Below, piece by piece: positions 1 through 7,710 of a DNA stretch of 12,277 bases (positions are counted from its first letter, which is position 1; each line of letters begins with the position of its first letter). The DNA comes from Yoonia sp. (GTDB lineage Bacteria; Pseudomonadota; Alphaproteobacteria; Rhodobacterales; Rhodobacteraceae), in assembly GCA_028822885.1 (NCBI GenBank), contig JAPKCP010000069.1, forward strand, positions 1 through 12,277. The letters are read 5' to 3'. The notes under the pieces were generated by a model that had not been told where the DNA came from, did no database searches, and saw only the letters and a program-made list of their open reading frames with translations. The translations under genes and the position numbers were made by a program.

Positions 1-630
1 ACGCAGTGTCAGCTTTTCACGGGTGATTTCAGCTGCAATGTTGCGCATCGGCAGGTCAGCGATCTGATCTTCCGGGTAAAGCCACGGTCCCTCAGGCAAT
101 TGTTCTGCGAGCCATGTTTTCAGCGTCATCGTGCCATGGCCACGTTCTGCGGAAATCATGAATGTCTCAGTAAAATCATACCGTTCGTTCATTTCGCTGG
201 TCAGCGCCAAAAGCGCCTCAGTCTTGACCTTGTCGATTTTATTGATCGCAAGGGCAACTTTGCCCTTACCGGTGTGTTCGTCAAGCGATGCAAGAATCGC
301 CTTCACACCCTCGGTAATGCCCCGGTGTGCTTCGATCATTAGCACAACGATATCTGCGTCCCCGGCCCCGCCCCAAGCGGCTGCCACCATCGCGCGGTCC
401 AAACGGCGGCGCGGCTTAAACAAGCCCGGCGTATCGACGAACACAATTTGGGATCTGTCATAGATCGCGATGCCCCGGATACGTGCCCGAGTCGTCTGCA
501 CTTTGTGCGTCACGATTGAGACTTTGGCCCCAACCATGCGGTTCAAGAGCGTAGACTTGCCAGCATTTGGTTCCCCGATAAGGGCCACAAATCCGGATTT
601 GGTTGGCCCCGTTTGTAAAGGCTGTGTCAT
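1..630 (-). CDS. era: GTPase Era, N-terminal 210 residues (cut by window edge)
   Basis: Era is an essential GTPase that binds 16S rRNA and helps mature the 30S ribosomal subunit. All five G motifs are visible: GEPNAGKST (residues 19-27, P-loop), QTTR (45-48, G2), DTPG (66-69, G3), NKID (130-133, G4) and SAERG (160-164, G5). The linker just before the RNA-binding KH domain (around WLYPEDQIADLPMRNIA, 183-199) is also present. The KH domain itself lies beyond position 1, so the gene is partial because of the window and not because of damage. The reading frame is open to base 1 with no stop. The start ATG at 630-628 overlaps the rnc stop codon (ATGA), so translation is probably coupled to rnc. 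The lepB-rnc-era order is a widely conserved proteobacterial arrangement. Confidence 0.97.
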   Translation of the reverse strand, partial: MTQPLQTGPTKSGFVALIGEPNAGKSTLLNRMVGAKVSIVTHKVQTTRARIRGIAIYDRSQIVFVDTPGLFKPRRRLDRAMVAAAWGGAGDADIVVLMIEAHRGITEGVKAILASLDEHTGKGKVALAINKIDKVKTEALLALTSEMNERYDFTETFMISAERGHGTMTLKTWLAEQLPEGPWLYPEDQIADLPMRNIAAEITREKLTLR

Positions 631-1307
631 GGGTCGACTTTCTGCAAAAGGGCGGTCGCGGCGGCCTGTTCGGCTTGGCGTTTTGATCCAGCGGTGGCAT
701 TCTCGGCTGGGCCAGAGGATAGGCGGGCTTGGATCGTAAAGATAGGTTGATGGTCGGGGCCAGTACGGGCCACTTCGACATAATCGGGTGGCGGTTCACC
801 GCGTGCCTGCGCCCATTCCTGAAGCGCTGTTTTAGCATCACGCGCGTCATCAGCCACATTATGGATGCGCTTGCCCCACTGCGTCACGACCATCGCTTGT
901 GCGGCCTTAAACCCTGCGTCAAGGAACACCGCAGCAATCACAGCTTCCATAGCATCAGCGAGCAATGCTTCTTTGCGGCGGCCACCTGATTTCATCTCAG
1001 AGCGGCCCAACTTTAGCACGGCCCCTACATCAATCTGACGGGCCACGTCCGCACAGGTTTCGCGCCGAACCATCGCGTTGTAGCGCGGCGCAAGCAACCC
1101 TTCGGCGGCCCCCGGATCAGCCTTTAGCAGCGCATCCGACATCACAAGGCCCAACACACGGTCGCCCAAAAATTCGAGCCGCTGATTATCGTCCCGGTTC
1201 ACTGACATCATCGAAGAATGCGTCACCGCGCGGATTAGCAATGACGGATCAGCAAATTCATGCCCGATCCGCTTTGCAAATGCAGACAGTTCTGCGGAAA
1301 GCTTCAT
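627..1307 (-). CDS. rnc: Ribonuclease III
   Basis: This endoribonuclease cleaves double-stranded RNA, processing the rRNA precursor and some mRNAs. At 226 residues it has the usual bacterial length. The catalytic domain carries the family signature NQRLEFLGDR (41-50). E45, D49, D118 and E121 align with E. coli E41, D45, D114 and E117, so all four metal-binding acids are kept. A C-terminal double-stranded RNA-binding domain spans about residues 157-224 (from DAKTALQEWAQ to AEQAAATALL). The start ATG overlaps the lepB stop (ATGA at 1307-1304), and its own stop overlaps the era start in the same way. It is therefore the middle gene of a tightly coupled lepB-rnc-era unit. Confidence 0.98.
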   Translation of the reverse strand: MKLSAELSAFAKRIGHEFADPSLLIRAVTHSSMMSVNRDDNQRLEFLGDRVLGLVMSDALLKADPGAAEGLLAPRYNAMVRRETCADVARQIDVGAVLKLGRSEMKSGGRRKEALLADAMEAVIAAVFLDAGFKAAQAMVVTQWGKRIHNVADDARDAKTALQEWAQARGEPPPDYVEVARTGPDHQPIFTIQARLSSGPAENATAGSKRQAEQAAATALLQKVDP

Positions 1308-2140
1308 TCAACCGCCTTAAAGAAACGGTCGCTGCGCCATGTCCAAAATGCCAACATAGAGCGGCCCGCAGACGAGAACATCACCCGGTCAGCCCGGCCG
1401 ACAATATCTTCACGCGGCACAAAGCCAACACCACGGGCCTCTTGAGCCACACGACTATCGGTTGAGTTATCGCGGTTATCACCCATAAAGAAGAAATGAT
1501 CCGCAGGCACAGTAAAGACGCCTGTGTTGTCAGAAAATTGATCATTAATGTTGAGAATCGCGTGACGCTTGCCACCCGGCAATGTCTCATACTGGCGGGA
1601 TTTTTCGCAAACAGCACCTTGACCAACAGCCCCGTTTTCGCACCGTGGGCGCAGACCTTGTGGCCCTTGGTATTCCATAATTTCCGTGAACAAACCGCCA
1701 TCTTCTATCAGAACGGCTTGGTCGTTGATCTGCAAAACACCCTCAATCATCTGGATGCGGTCGCCTGGCAAACCAATCAATCGCTTGATGAAATCGCGAC
1801 CCGTCACGGGGTGACGGAAGACCACGACATCGCCGCGCTCTGGCTCAGACCCAAGAAATCTATCGTTACTGCCTTCAAACACGCCACAGAAGTCGTCGGC
1901 ACCAATATCAATCCCAACCGCAGGCACGCGAATGGATGGGCAGGATGCATAGGAATAGCCATACGCCATCTTGTTCACGAACAGGAAATCACCAATCAGC
2001 AGCGTTTCTTTCATTGACCCTGATGGGATCCAAAACGGCTGGAAAAAGATAGTCCGAAACAGCCCAGCAATCAGCAAAGCATAGACAACCGTCTTGACGG
2101 TTTCTTTGATACTGGCGAGGAATCCTACATTTTCGGACAT
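1304..2140 (-). CDS. lepB: Signal peptidase I
   Basis: This inner-membrane serine protease removes signal peptides from exported proteins on the periplasmic face. The product is 278 residues. One N-terminal membrane anchor (about 14-35) is followed by IPSGSM (38-43) with nucleophile S42. The box around RDFIKRLIGLPGD (115-127) holds the general-base lysine K119, and MGDNRDNSTDSR (219-230) is box E. These match E. coli S90 and K145. A longer reading from 2167 (287 residues) is possible, but the ATG at 2140 has an AAGGA motif nine bases upstream and the downstream sequence fits the family start, so I chose it. The periplasmic part has four cysteines (C67, C85, C167, C178), which could form disulfides. 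The stop overlaps the rnc start. Confidence 0.96.
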   Translation of the reverse strand: MSENVGFLASIKETVKTVVYALLIAGLFRTIFFQPFWIPSGSMKETLLIGDFLFVNKMAYGYSYASCPSIRVPAVGIDIGADDFCGVFEGSNDRFLGSEPERGDVVVFRHPVTGRDFIKRLIGLPGDRIQMIEGVLQINDQAVLIEDGGLFTEIMEYQGPQGLRPRCENGAVGQGAVCEKSRQYETLPGGKRHAILNINDQFSDNTGVFTVPADHFFFMGDNRDNSTDSRVAQEARGVGFVPREDIVGRADRVMFSSAGRSMLAFWTWRSDRFFKAVE

Positions 2141-2170
2141 GGGGGGTGATCCTTTGATTGGTTGCAAGGC

Positions 2171-2199
2171 TACATGCGTCTGGGATCAGGCCAAGTCAA
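2171..2199 (-). promoter_or_regulatory. Possible sigma-70-type promoter for lepB-rnc-era
   Basis: The 98-base gap between acpS and lepB is one of the two longest breaks in the minus-strand cluster. On the minus strand it contains TTGACT (2199-2194), a good -35 match inside CTTGACTTGG. Seventeen bases further is CATGTA (2176-2171), which is only a weak -10 match. The placement would give a leader of roughly 25-30 bases before the lepB start. The -35 is convincing and the -10 is not, so this is a candidate only. Confidence 0.3.
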
Positions 2200-2238
2200 G
2201 CGATGGGAACAGGGAACGGGCGGAAAACGGCGTTCATT

Positions 2239-2637
2239 TCAAAGGGGATTAGCCTCAATCACCACAAACGCCTGCGCCCAAGGGTGATCATCAGTCAATG
2301 TGACGTGGATAGTCGCCGCATGGCCGGGCGGCGTCATCTGGTCCAAACGGTCCTTGGCCCAGCCAGTAACGTGCATCACAGGTTGGCCTGTGCGCAGATT
2401 AGTGACCGACATATCTTTCCACGAAATCCCCATTGCAAGGCCAGTACCCAGCGCCTTTGAACACGCCTCTTTTGCGGCCCAGCGTTTGGCGTAGGTTCCT
2501 GCAATGTCTTTTCGCCGTTCCGCCCTACCCTGTTCAACGTCAGTGAAAACCCGATTCTTGAACCTGTCACCAAAGCGGTCCAGCGTCCCTTGAATCCGTT
2601 CAATATTCGCAAGATCAGTCCCAATCCCCAGGATCAT
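2239..2637 (-). CDS. acpS: Holo-[acyl-carrier-protein] synthase
   Basis: AcpS transfers 4'-phosphopantetheine from coenzyme A to a serine of acyl carrier protein, which activates it for fatty-acid synthesis. The 132-residue product has the family opening MILGIGTDLANIERI, with magnesium ligand D8. The second hallmark is KRWAAKEACSKALGTG (51-66), with E57 matching E. coli E58. The C-terminal strand AATIHVTLTDDHPWAQAFVV (107-126) is also typical. The start ATG overlaps the stop of the upstream exported-protein gene (ATGA at 2637-2634), suggesting coupled translation. In many alphaproteobacteria acpS lies next to pdxJ and lepB, as here, although three small reading frames separate it from pdxJ in this window. 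Confidence 0.97.
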   Translation of the reverse strand: MILGIGTDLANIERIQGTLDRFGDRFKNRVFTDVEQGRAERRKDIAGTYAKRWAAKEACSKALGTGLAMGISWKDMSVTNLRTGQPVMHVTGWAKDRLDQMTPPGHAATIHVTLTDDHPWAQAFVVIEANPL

Positions 2638-3092
2638 CGGGTGTCATCCAGCACAACTGCGTCTATTTTCCCAGTGGCTTGGTTCAGGGTGAACGACAAC
2701 AAACCAGTTGGAAAGCCCCCACTTGCTGGGTCATAGCGGCTAACAGGGACCTCAAAAATGAGGCCAACATTCGGGTCATATTTTGTCGAAAGCGCGTTCC
2801 ATCTGATTCCACTGAACCCAACTTTATCGCCAGATCCAATCGTTTTGCATTGTCGTCCACCGACTTCATCAAAGGGTGGGGATAAAACTAACAGGTGCAT
2901 CGCAGCGGCAGCAGGTTCAAGCGTGTCTAGAACCGCAAGCCGCACCGCACCCTCACCGAACGTCTTGGTGTGATCATCCCAAGGCTCCATGATCGACTGC
3001 GCACCAGCTTGCCAATCGCACTCACTGACGGTTTGGGCAACGGCAGGCGAAGCCATGCTTAACACGAACGGCAGTGCCAAAAGGAATTTCAT
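2634..3092 (-). CDS. Exported protein of unknown function
   Basis: I do not recognise the family. The 152-residue product starts with a clear signal peptide: MK, a hydrophobic core LLALPFVLSMASPA (4-17), and a likely cleavage site AVA|Q after residue 19, so it is probably periplasmic. The mature part (about 133 residues) has two cysteines (C25, C82) that could form one disulfide. It has no membrane segment or lipobox. Longer readings start at 3146 or 3095. I chose the ATG at 3092 because GGAG lies seven bases upstream and the signal peptide begins there. The gene sits 34 bases after the Dabb gene and its stop overlaps the acpS start (ATGA). That position implies co-expression, but I infer no shared function. 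Confidence 0.8.
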   Translation of the reverse strand: MKFLLALPFVLSMASPAVAQTVSECDWQAGAQSIMEPWDDHTKTFGEGAVRLAVLDTLEPAAAAMHLLVLSPPFDEVGGRQCKTIGSGDKVGFSGIRWNALSTKYDPNVGLIFEVPVSRYDPASGGFPTGLLSFTLNQATGKIDAVVLDDTR

Positions 3093-3126
3093 CATTATTC
3101 TCCGCAAAATCATTCGCAAGAAGAGC

Positions 3127-3435
3127 CTAGCTGGCTGGCACTTCAAGGTCGATCACCATAATGCCATCGCCACCACCGCACAGTGCAACCAATCGCCCAC
3201 CAAGCGCTTGATGATCTGGGTTCGCAGCATAGATATTCAACGCCGCCTCATCCGCAAAGATACAGATAAAGCCGTAAGGATGGTCCGGCGTTTTTGCCTC
3301 AAAATCCCGATTTGGGCCGTGGCTGAAGGACAAAAAACCTTCAATTTCAAGGGCAGATAAACCCTGCATCACAAGAGCCAGTTCGGCAGCATCATGATTT
3401 TCGCGTAGGGATAGCATAACAATATGTTGGATCAT
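3127..3435 (-). CDS. Dabb (stress-responsive A/B barrel) domain protein
   Basis: The 102-residue product looks like a single Dabb domain, a small dimeric alpha/beta barrel of the ferredoxin-like type found in plant stress proteins and many bacterial proteins of unknown role. Supporting features are the start MIQHIVMLSLRE with conserved H4, the middle strand FLSFSHGPNRDFE (34-46), YGFICIFADEAALNIYAANP (54-73) and DHQALGGRLV (74-83), followed by the final strand GIMVIDLEVP. The domain identity is by pattern and the biochemical role is unknown. The start ATG at 3435 overlaps the stop of the broken LysE-type remnant upstream (ATGA), so its translation may once have been coupled to that exporter. 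The remnant's 3' end and stop are still in place to provide this. Confidence 0.82.
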   Translation of the reverse strand: MIQHIVMLSLRENHDAAELALVMQGLSALEIEGFLSFSHGPNRDFEAKTPDHPYGFICIFADEAALNIYAANPDHQALGGRLVALCGGGDGIMVIDLEVPAS

Positions 3436-3661
3436 GTGAGCCTCGTTGTTAATATTTTGAGGCCCGCAAGCCCAAACAGAACGCCAAATGCGGTTTCAAA
3501 CAACCGCCGCGCTTTTTGATAGCCGCGCACGAAACTACCTTGCGAAAACAAAAATCCGTACCCCCAGAACACGACACAGTAAGCAACGACAGATATGTTA
3601 TAATGAAGCCCGTGCTCGCGGATCCCGCTGTGCCTGCAATGGCCAGTGTCGCTGGACCCGG
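3432..3661 (-). pseudogene. LysE/RhtB-type exporter remnant, internally deleted and frame-split
   Basis: Two pieces of one exporter family are recognisable in different frames. Immediately after the pdxJ stop, in pdxJ's own frame, is PGPATLAIAGTAGSASTG (starting at 3661), which matches the PGP motif in the first membrane helix of LysE-type amino-acid exporters. A second frame, open from an ATG at 3665, contributes the typical C-terminal helices (VVAYCVVFWGYGFLFSQG, then FETAFGVLFGLAGLKILTTR) and ends at TGA 3434-3432. Intact family members are about 200 residues. Here the first residues before PGP and roughly 110-130 central residues are missing, and the two pieces are out of frame. The 77-residue frame from 3665 could still be translated, coupled to pdxJ by an ATGA overlap, but it would lack most of a transporter. 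Confidence 0.8.
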
Positions 3662-4408
3662 TCATGCCCGCGCGGTATCCATAATGTGACGCATTTCAGC
3701 AATCGCAGGGCCAAGACCGCTAAAGATTGCCTCGCCAATGATGAAATGACCGATGTTCAGCTCAACCACCTCAGGCAACAACGCGACCGGTGTCACATTA
3801 TCAAACGACAGACCGTGGCCCGCGTGAACCTCTAGCCCCAGACTATGCGCATAGGTTGCCATCGCCGCGAGCTTGGCCAACTCAGCGTCGCGTTCATCAA
3901 ACCGACCCTCATCGTGCAGATCGCAGTACAGACCACAGTGCAACTCAACAATGTCCGCACCACACCGCGCTGACGCTTCAACCTGTTTTGCATCCGGGCC
4001 AATGAACATCGAAACCCGCGTACCTGCGTCTTTGAACGGGGCGATGTAGGCGGTCAAACGGGTCTCGTCGCCTGCAACATCCAAGCCGCCCTCAGTTGTG
4101 CGTTCTTCGCGGCGTTCTGGGACCAAACACACGGCATGTGGCTTTGTGGCAAGGGCGATACCCTGCATCTCAGCAGTGGCGGCCATCTCAAAGTTCAGTG
4201 GAATATCAATCGCCTGAATGAGTGCAGCCATGTCAGCGTCACGAATATGGCGGCGATCTTCACGCAAGTGGGCGGTAATTCCGTCAGCACCAGCCTTTTG
4301 CGCCATCACAGCCGCACGCACCGGATCAGGACCAGCCCCGCCGCGTGCATTCCGCACAGTCGCCACATGGTCAATATTCACACCAAGTCGGAGTTTTGAG
4401 CCAGTCAT
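3662..4408 (-). CDS. pdxJ: Pyridoxine 5'-phosphate synthase
   Basis: PdxJ condenses 3-amino-1-hydroxyacetone 1-phosphate with deoxyxylulose 5-phosphate to make pyridoxine 5'-phosphate in the DXP-dependent vitamin B6 pathway. The 248-residue TIM-barrel product is full length. LRLGVNIDHVATVRNARGG (6-24) is the family N-terminus. H47 (in TAHLREDRRHI), E74 (LNFE) and H195 (EVHAGHGL) match the E. coli catalytic residues H45, E72 and H193. A longer frame begins at 4468, but the ATG at 4408 has AAAGGA nine bases upstream and gives the expected length. The stop TGA at 3664-3662 abuts the PGP motif of the LysE-type remnant. The C-terminus ...MRHIMDTARA looks normal for the family, so the deletion next door does not appear to have truncated this gene. 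Confidence 0.97.
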   Translation of the reverse strand: MTGSKLRLGVNIDHVATVRNARGGAGPDPVRAAVMAQKAGADGITAHLREDRRHIRDADMAALIQAIDIPLNFEMAATAEMQGIALATKPHAVCLVPERREERTTEGGLDVAGDETRLTAYIAPFKDAGTRVSMFIGPDAKQVEASARCGADIVELHCGLYCDLHDEGRFDERDAELAKLAAMATYAHSLGLEVHAGHGLSFDNVTPVALLPEVVELNIGHFIIGEAIFSGLGPAIAEMRHIMDTARA

Positions 4409-4442
4409 ATGCGTGGGTCCTTTGTCATCGTTCGTCGTTGAT

Positions 4443-5099
4443 CTAGCTCGACGTTGGGCCGCCGTCACCGTTTTGCCCAGTTTTCTTTTGTAACGATGCC
4501 AATTTAGTTCGCAGCGCCTTTTGGCGGTTTTTCTGGTAGGCTGAAATCAAAGGCACCGACAAATAATAACAGAAGGTCGCAGTAACGATGCCCGGAATGA
4601 CCCCACCGATCATGTAGGGGTAGAACACTTCATAGTAGAAAATCTCGAGGCCGTGCCAATCGGCTATTTCAATCGTGAACATCGCTACAAAATTATGCCA
4701 AAGATCACCAAATGCCGCACCAAACTTCGCACCAAGCGAGGCGTCAACATCCTCCACCGGGCGGGTGCCAAGTAACCAATGTCCGGTGCCAAGAGCTGCG
4801 ACAGCAATAGGCACATAGGTCAACGGATTGCCAAAGAAGGTGCCCATTAACGCCGCAAGAACATTGCCACGCATCGACCGCGCAAGCAGGAACGCGACTA
4901 GAAAATGTAGGCTGTAGAATGGCGTGAAAGACGTGAAAACGCCGGCCCAAATGCCCCGTGATATTTTCTCCGGCGTATCTGGTAGACGGCGAACGCGGTG
5001 CTTGACGTATTGGGCCGCACGCGACCAACCGCCGCGCGGATAGATAAAGTCGACAACAACTTGCCAGATTGGTCGCCTATCCCTGCGTTTAAAAACCAC
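4443..5099 (-). CDS. DUF2062 family membrane protein
   Basis: The 218-residue product carries a DUF2062 domain, whose role is not established. The signature segment is SRGIWAGVFTSFTPFYSLHF (47-66), followed by ARSMRGNVLAALMGTFFGNP (73-92). Probable membrane segments are at about 50-73, 79-110 and 161-188. The N-terminus is strongly basic (KRRDRR), and so is the cytoplasmic C-terminal tail (190-206). The start is GTG, supported by GAGGA six bases upstream and by tight spacing, since the rsh stop is only 11 bases before it. The pdxJ start follows 34 bases after this gene. Its place between rsh and pdxJ recurs in related genomes as far as I recall, but the context does not reveal a function. Confidence 0.88.
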   Translation of the reverse strand: MVFKRRDRRPIWQVVVDFIYPRGGWSRAAQYVKHRVRRLPDTPEKISRGIWAGVFTSFTPFYSLHFLVAFLLARSMRGNVLAALMGTFFGNPLTYVPIAVAALGTGHWLLGTRPVEDVDASLGAKFGAAFGDLWHNFVAMFTIEIADWHGLEIFYYEVFYPYMIGGVIPGIVTATFCYYLSVPLISAYQKNRQKALRTKLASLQKKTGQNGDGGPTSS

Positions 5100-5110
5100 C
5101 GACTATCCTC

Positions 5111-7249
5111 TCAAGTCCCGGTCCGACCAGCACTTGCCAAGCTCGGATCGCGGTGTCTACCAATTGATGACACGTTGCTGTCCGCCTCAAGCGCCGTCTG
5201 AACCCGATGAAAGTGCTGCACGTCACGCACATCAATATCCATCATAAGGCGAAAATAATCTGGCTTCCTTTCAATAAATCTCAGATCTGAGATATTTGCA
5301 GTCTGTTCGCCAATTAAAGTACAAATCCGGCCAAGCACACCCGCGTCATTGGTGATCGTCAAATCAAGCGTGACAGCGTTGACCGCATCATGCACGCCAT
5401 CCTGCCAACGCAGATCAATCCATCGCTCTGGCTGATCTTCAAAATGAATGAGCGCATTACAGTCCATCGAATGAACGATCACACCTTCACCGCGGTGGGT
5501 AATTCCGACGATCCGCTCACCTGGAACCGGCTGACAGCACCGCGCACGTTGGTGTTTCTGGTTCGGCGAAAGACCAACGACAGCACGGTTTGGCGCGATC
5601 TTGTCGCCTTCTTTTTCCGTCAATTCGGGGTAAATCGCGGCGACAACATAGCGCCCAGTTATCTCAGCGCTGCCAAGTTGCGCCAGCATCTCGTCTACGC
5701 TTTCGATCGCAAGCGCCTTAGCTGCCGTGCTGAGCGCCTTATCGGTCGATTTTTTACCGACGTGTTCAAACGCAACCCGCGCGAGCTCTCGGCCCAGCTT
5801 TACAAATCGGTCCCGGTCTTCTTCCTTGAGCGACCGCCGGATTGCTGTCTTTGCCCGACCGGTCACGGCAATATCAATCCACGTCGCCTGTGGAGTCTGC
5901 CCTTCGGCTGTCATCGCCTCAACGGATTGGCCATTCTTGAGGCGGGTCCAAAGCGGCACGCGCAAACCATCAACTCTCGCCCCAACAATCGCAGACCCAA
6001 TCCGGGTATGGATCGCATAAGCAAAATCAATCGGCGTCGCGCCACGCGGGAGTTTGATGACATCGCCCTTGGGCGTAAAGCAGAACACTTGGTCCTGATA
6101 CATCTCAAGCTTCACAGCCTCGAGAAATTCTTCGTGACCCTGCTCTTTATCAAGCCGTTCTGTCAGCTGGTTAATCCACTGCACAGGATCAACGGCGAAC
6201 CTGTTTTCGACCCGTTCACCATTGCGGTATGACCAATGAGCAGCAACGCCAGTCTCTGCAACTTCATGCATTTCACGGGTCCTGATCTGGACTTCAACGC
6301 GCTTGCCGTCACGGCCAGACACCGTCGTATGAATTGACCGATACCCGTTTGATTTCGGCTGACTAATGTAATCTTTAAAACGACCGGGCACTGCGCGCCA
6401 CCGTTGGTGAATAACGCCCAAAACACGGTAACAATCTGCTTCGGTCGCAGTCAAAATGCGGAACCCATAGATATCCGACAGCCGAGAAAAGCTCAGCTCC
6501 TTCTCCTGCATCTTGCGCCAAATCGAATAGGGTTTTTTCGCGCGGCCCATAACCTCTGCAAAGATTCCGGCCTTATCAAGTTCGACCCGCATGTCTGCTG
6601 TAATCTTTTGAACAACGTCACCCGTTTCGCGCTCTAGCGTAATGTAGCGACGGATGATCGAATTGCGGCCCTCGGGGTTGAGAACACGGAACGCGAGGTC
6701 CTCAAGTTCTTCGCGCATCCATTGCATGCCCATGCGACCTGCAAGCGGGGCAAAGATTTCCATGGTTTCGCGGGCTTTTTGGCCTTGCTTGTCAGGGCGC
6801 ATCGACTTGATCGTGCGCATGTTGTGCAGACGGTCGGCAAGTTTAACCAATGTCACCCGCAAATCGCGGGACGTGGCCATGAACAACTTGCGAAAGTTCT
6901 CAGCTTGCTTGGTTTCGCGGGAATTCAGCTGGAGATTCGTCAGCTTGGTGACGCCATCAACCAGCTCAGCAATCTCACGCGTGAACCGTTTCTCGACCTC
7001 AGCAAAAGACGCCTTCGTGTCCTCAATCGTATCGTGCAACAATGCAGTCACAAGCGTCGCATCATCCATTTGCTGTTCAGCAAGGATGACAGTGACGGCA
7101 ACAGGATGTGTAAAATACTTTTCGCCCGAATGGCGCAGCTGGCCCTCGTGCATCGCATCGCCGAACGCATAAGCGTCACGCAATAACTGTTCATTTGTGC
7201 GAGGGTTGTAGGCGCGGACAAGAGCGATCAGGTCGTCAGCAGTCGTCAT
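5111..7249 (-). CDS. rsh: RelA/SpoT homologue: bifunctional (p)ppGpp synthetase/hydrolase
   Basis: This long RSH protein makes and degrades the alarmone (p)ppGpp and so controls the stringent response. The 712 residues cover every expected domain. The HD hydrolase has H48 (THP), H72-D73 (HDTIED) and D139 (KLADRLHN). The synthetase spans about 230-345, with RFKDYISQPKSNGYRSIHTT (290-309). The TGS domain is near 387-447, a conserved helical/CC region contains RARCCQPVPGERIVGI (568-583), and the C-terminal ACT domain is about 624-700. The loop motif RFKD (RXKD) and the intact HD residues point to a bifunctional enzyme; monofunctional RelA has EXDD there. It follows rpoZ by 31 bases, the same rpoZ-spoT order seen in E. 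coli, so it is probably co-transcribed with rpoZ and the DUF2062 gene. Confidence 0.97.
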   Translation of the reverse strand: MTTADDLIALVRAYNPRTNEQLLRDAYAFGDAMHEGQLRHSGEKYFTHPVAVTVILAEQQMDDATLVTALLHDTIEDTKASFAEVEKRFTREIAELVDGVTKLTNLQLNSRETKQAENFRKLFMATSRDLRVTLVKLADRLHNMRTIKSMRPDKQGQKARETMEIFAPLAGRMGMQWMREELEDLAFRVLNPEGRNSIIRRYITLERETGDVVQKITADMRVELDKAGIFAEVMGRAKKPYSIWRKMQEKELSFSRLSDIYGFRILTATEADCYRVLGVIHQRWRAVPGRFKDYISQPKSNGYRSIHTTVSGRDGKRVEVQIRTREMHEVAETGVAAHWSYRNGERVENRFAVDPVQWINQLTERLDKEQGHEEFLEAVKLEMYQDQVFCFTPKGDVIKLPRGATPIDFAYAIHTRIGSAIVGARVDGLRVPLWTRLKNGQSVEAMTAEGQTPQATWIDIAVTGRAKTAIRRSLKEEDRDRFVKLGRELARVAFEHVGKKSTDKALSTAAKALAIESVDEMLAQLGSAEITGRYVVAAIYPELTEKEGDKIAPNRAVVGLSPNQKHQRARCCQPVPGERIVGITHRGEGVIVHSMDCNALIHFEDQPERWIDLRWQDGVHDAVNAVTLDLTITNDAGVLGRICTLIGEQTANISDLRFIERKPDYFRLMMDIDVRDVQHFHRVQTALEADSNVSSIGRHRDPSLASAGRTGT

Positions 7250-7280
7250 CTCGTCCAGCGCCTTTGGTCGTGTCAGGCCT

Positions 7281-7634
7281 TTAGCGCTGACCCTGCGCTT
7301 CCATCAAGGCACGCAGCAGTTTCTCTTCAGACATATCGTCTTCGGCAGGTTTGTCGGTTTCGGCGCCCATGAGCAAGGACATGCTGTCCTCTTCCGGCTC
7401 ATCAACTTCGATCTGTGTCTGGTTCGCTTCGATCATGCGCTCACGCAGATCAGCAGCTGTCTGTGTCTCATCTGCAATTTCGCGCAAGGATACGACAGGG
7501 TTTTTGTCGTTGTCACGGCTCACCGTGATCGGGGACCCTGCTGCAATTTCGCGGGCGCGGTGAGACGCCAGCATCACCAGTTCAAACCGGTTAGGGACCT
7601 TATCGACACAATCTTCTACGGTTACGCGAGCCAT
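7281..7634 (-). CDS. rpoZ: RNA polymerase omega subunit
   Basis: Omega is the small RNA polymerase subunit that helps fold beta' and, in proteobacteria, contributes to a ppGpp site. The 117-residue product starts MARVTVEDCVDKVPNRFELV (1-20), followed by LASHRAREIAAGS (22-34) and NPVVSLREIAD (45-55), all hallmark omega sequence. The tail after about residue 65 is acidic and low in complexity (IEVDEPEEDSM, KPAEDDMSEEK), giving a longer protein than E. coli omega (91), which is common in alphaproteobacteria. The frame extends upstream to 7763, but the ATG at 7634 is the conserved start and has GGAG seven bases upstream. It lies directly before rsh, which places a ppGpp-related polymerase subunit beside the ppGpp enzyme. 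Confidence 0.97.
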   Translation of the reverse strand: MARVTVEDCVDKVPNRFELVMLASHRAREIAAGSPITVSRDNDKNPVVSLREIADETQTAADLRERMIEANQTQIEVDEPEEDSMSLLMGAETDKPAEDDMSEEKLLRALMEAQGQR

Positions 7635-7675
7635 GAGCGCACTCCAATCAACGGGTGAATTCCTAGGAAACCCAT

Positions 7676-7704
7676 CCTCTAGGCGGGTAATTGAGAATAG
7701 ACAA
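7676..7704 (-). promoter_or_regulatory. Possible promoter for rpoZ-rsh
   Basis: In the 76 bases between folK and rpoZ the minus strand carries TTGTCT (7704-7699), a 17-base spacer, and TAGAGG (7681-7676). The -35 matches four of six consensus positions and the -10 is weaker. The leader to the rpoZ start would be about 35 bases. Transcription from folK could also read through, because I see no hairpin with a T-run in this gap. Confidence 0.28.
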
Positions 7705-7710
7705 GCAGAT

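Noticed and set aside
458..859. 133-residue minus-strand open frame over rnc and era
   Set aside because: It overlaps both genes in another frame of the same strand, and contains no protein-like pattern.
965..1465. 166-residue plus-strand open frame
   Set aside because: It runs antisense across the rnc/lepB junction and has a low-complexity H/P/R-rich composition typical of a shadow frame.
1496..2017. 173-residue plus-strand open frame
   Set aside because: It is antisense to lepB, whose catalytic boxes are intact over the same bases. I see no ribosome-binding site or domain.
3432..3665. Intact 77-residue small membrane protein
   Set aside because: It could be translated, but its first 20 residues are not membrane-like and are the out-of-frame reading of a LysE-type PGP motif, so I call it a remnant.
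5390..6232. 280-residue plus-strand open frame
   Set aside because: It lies antisense within rsh, whose minus-strand product matches its family over the entire length. The translated sequence is rich in R, N and P with no recognisable domain. Long antisense frames are common opposite GC-rich coding DNA.
6654..7172. 172-residue plus-strand frame, S/R-rich
   Set aside because: It is antisense to the HD hydrolase domain of rsh. The serine/arginine bias is a by-product of reading that domain's complement.
5111..7249. Monofunctional RelA
   Set aside because: The HD-domain residues are intact and the loop motif is RFKD (RXKD type), not EXDD, so a bifunctional enzyme fits better.
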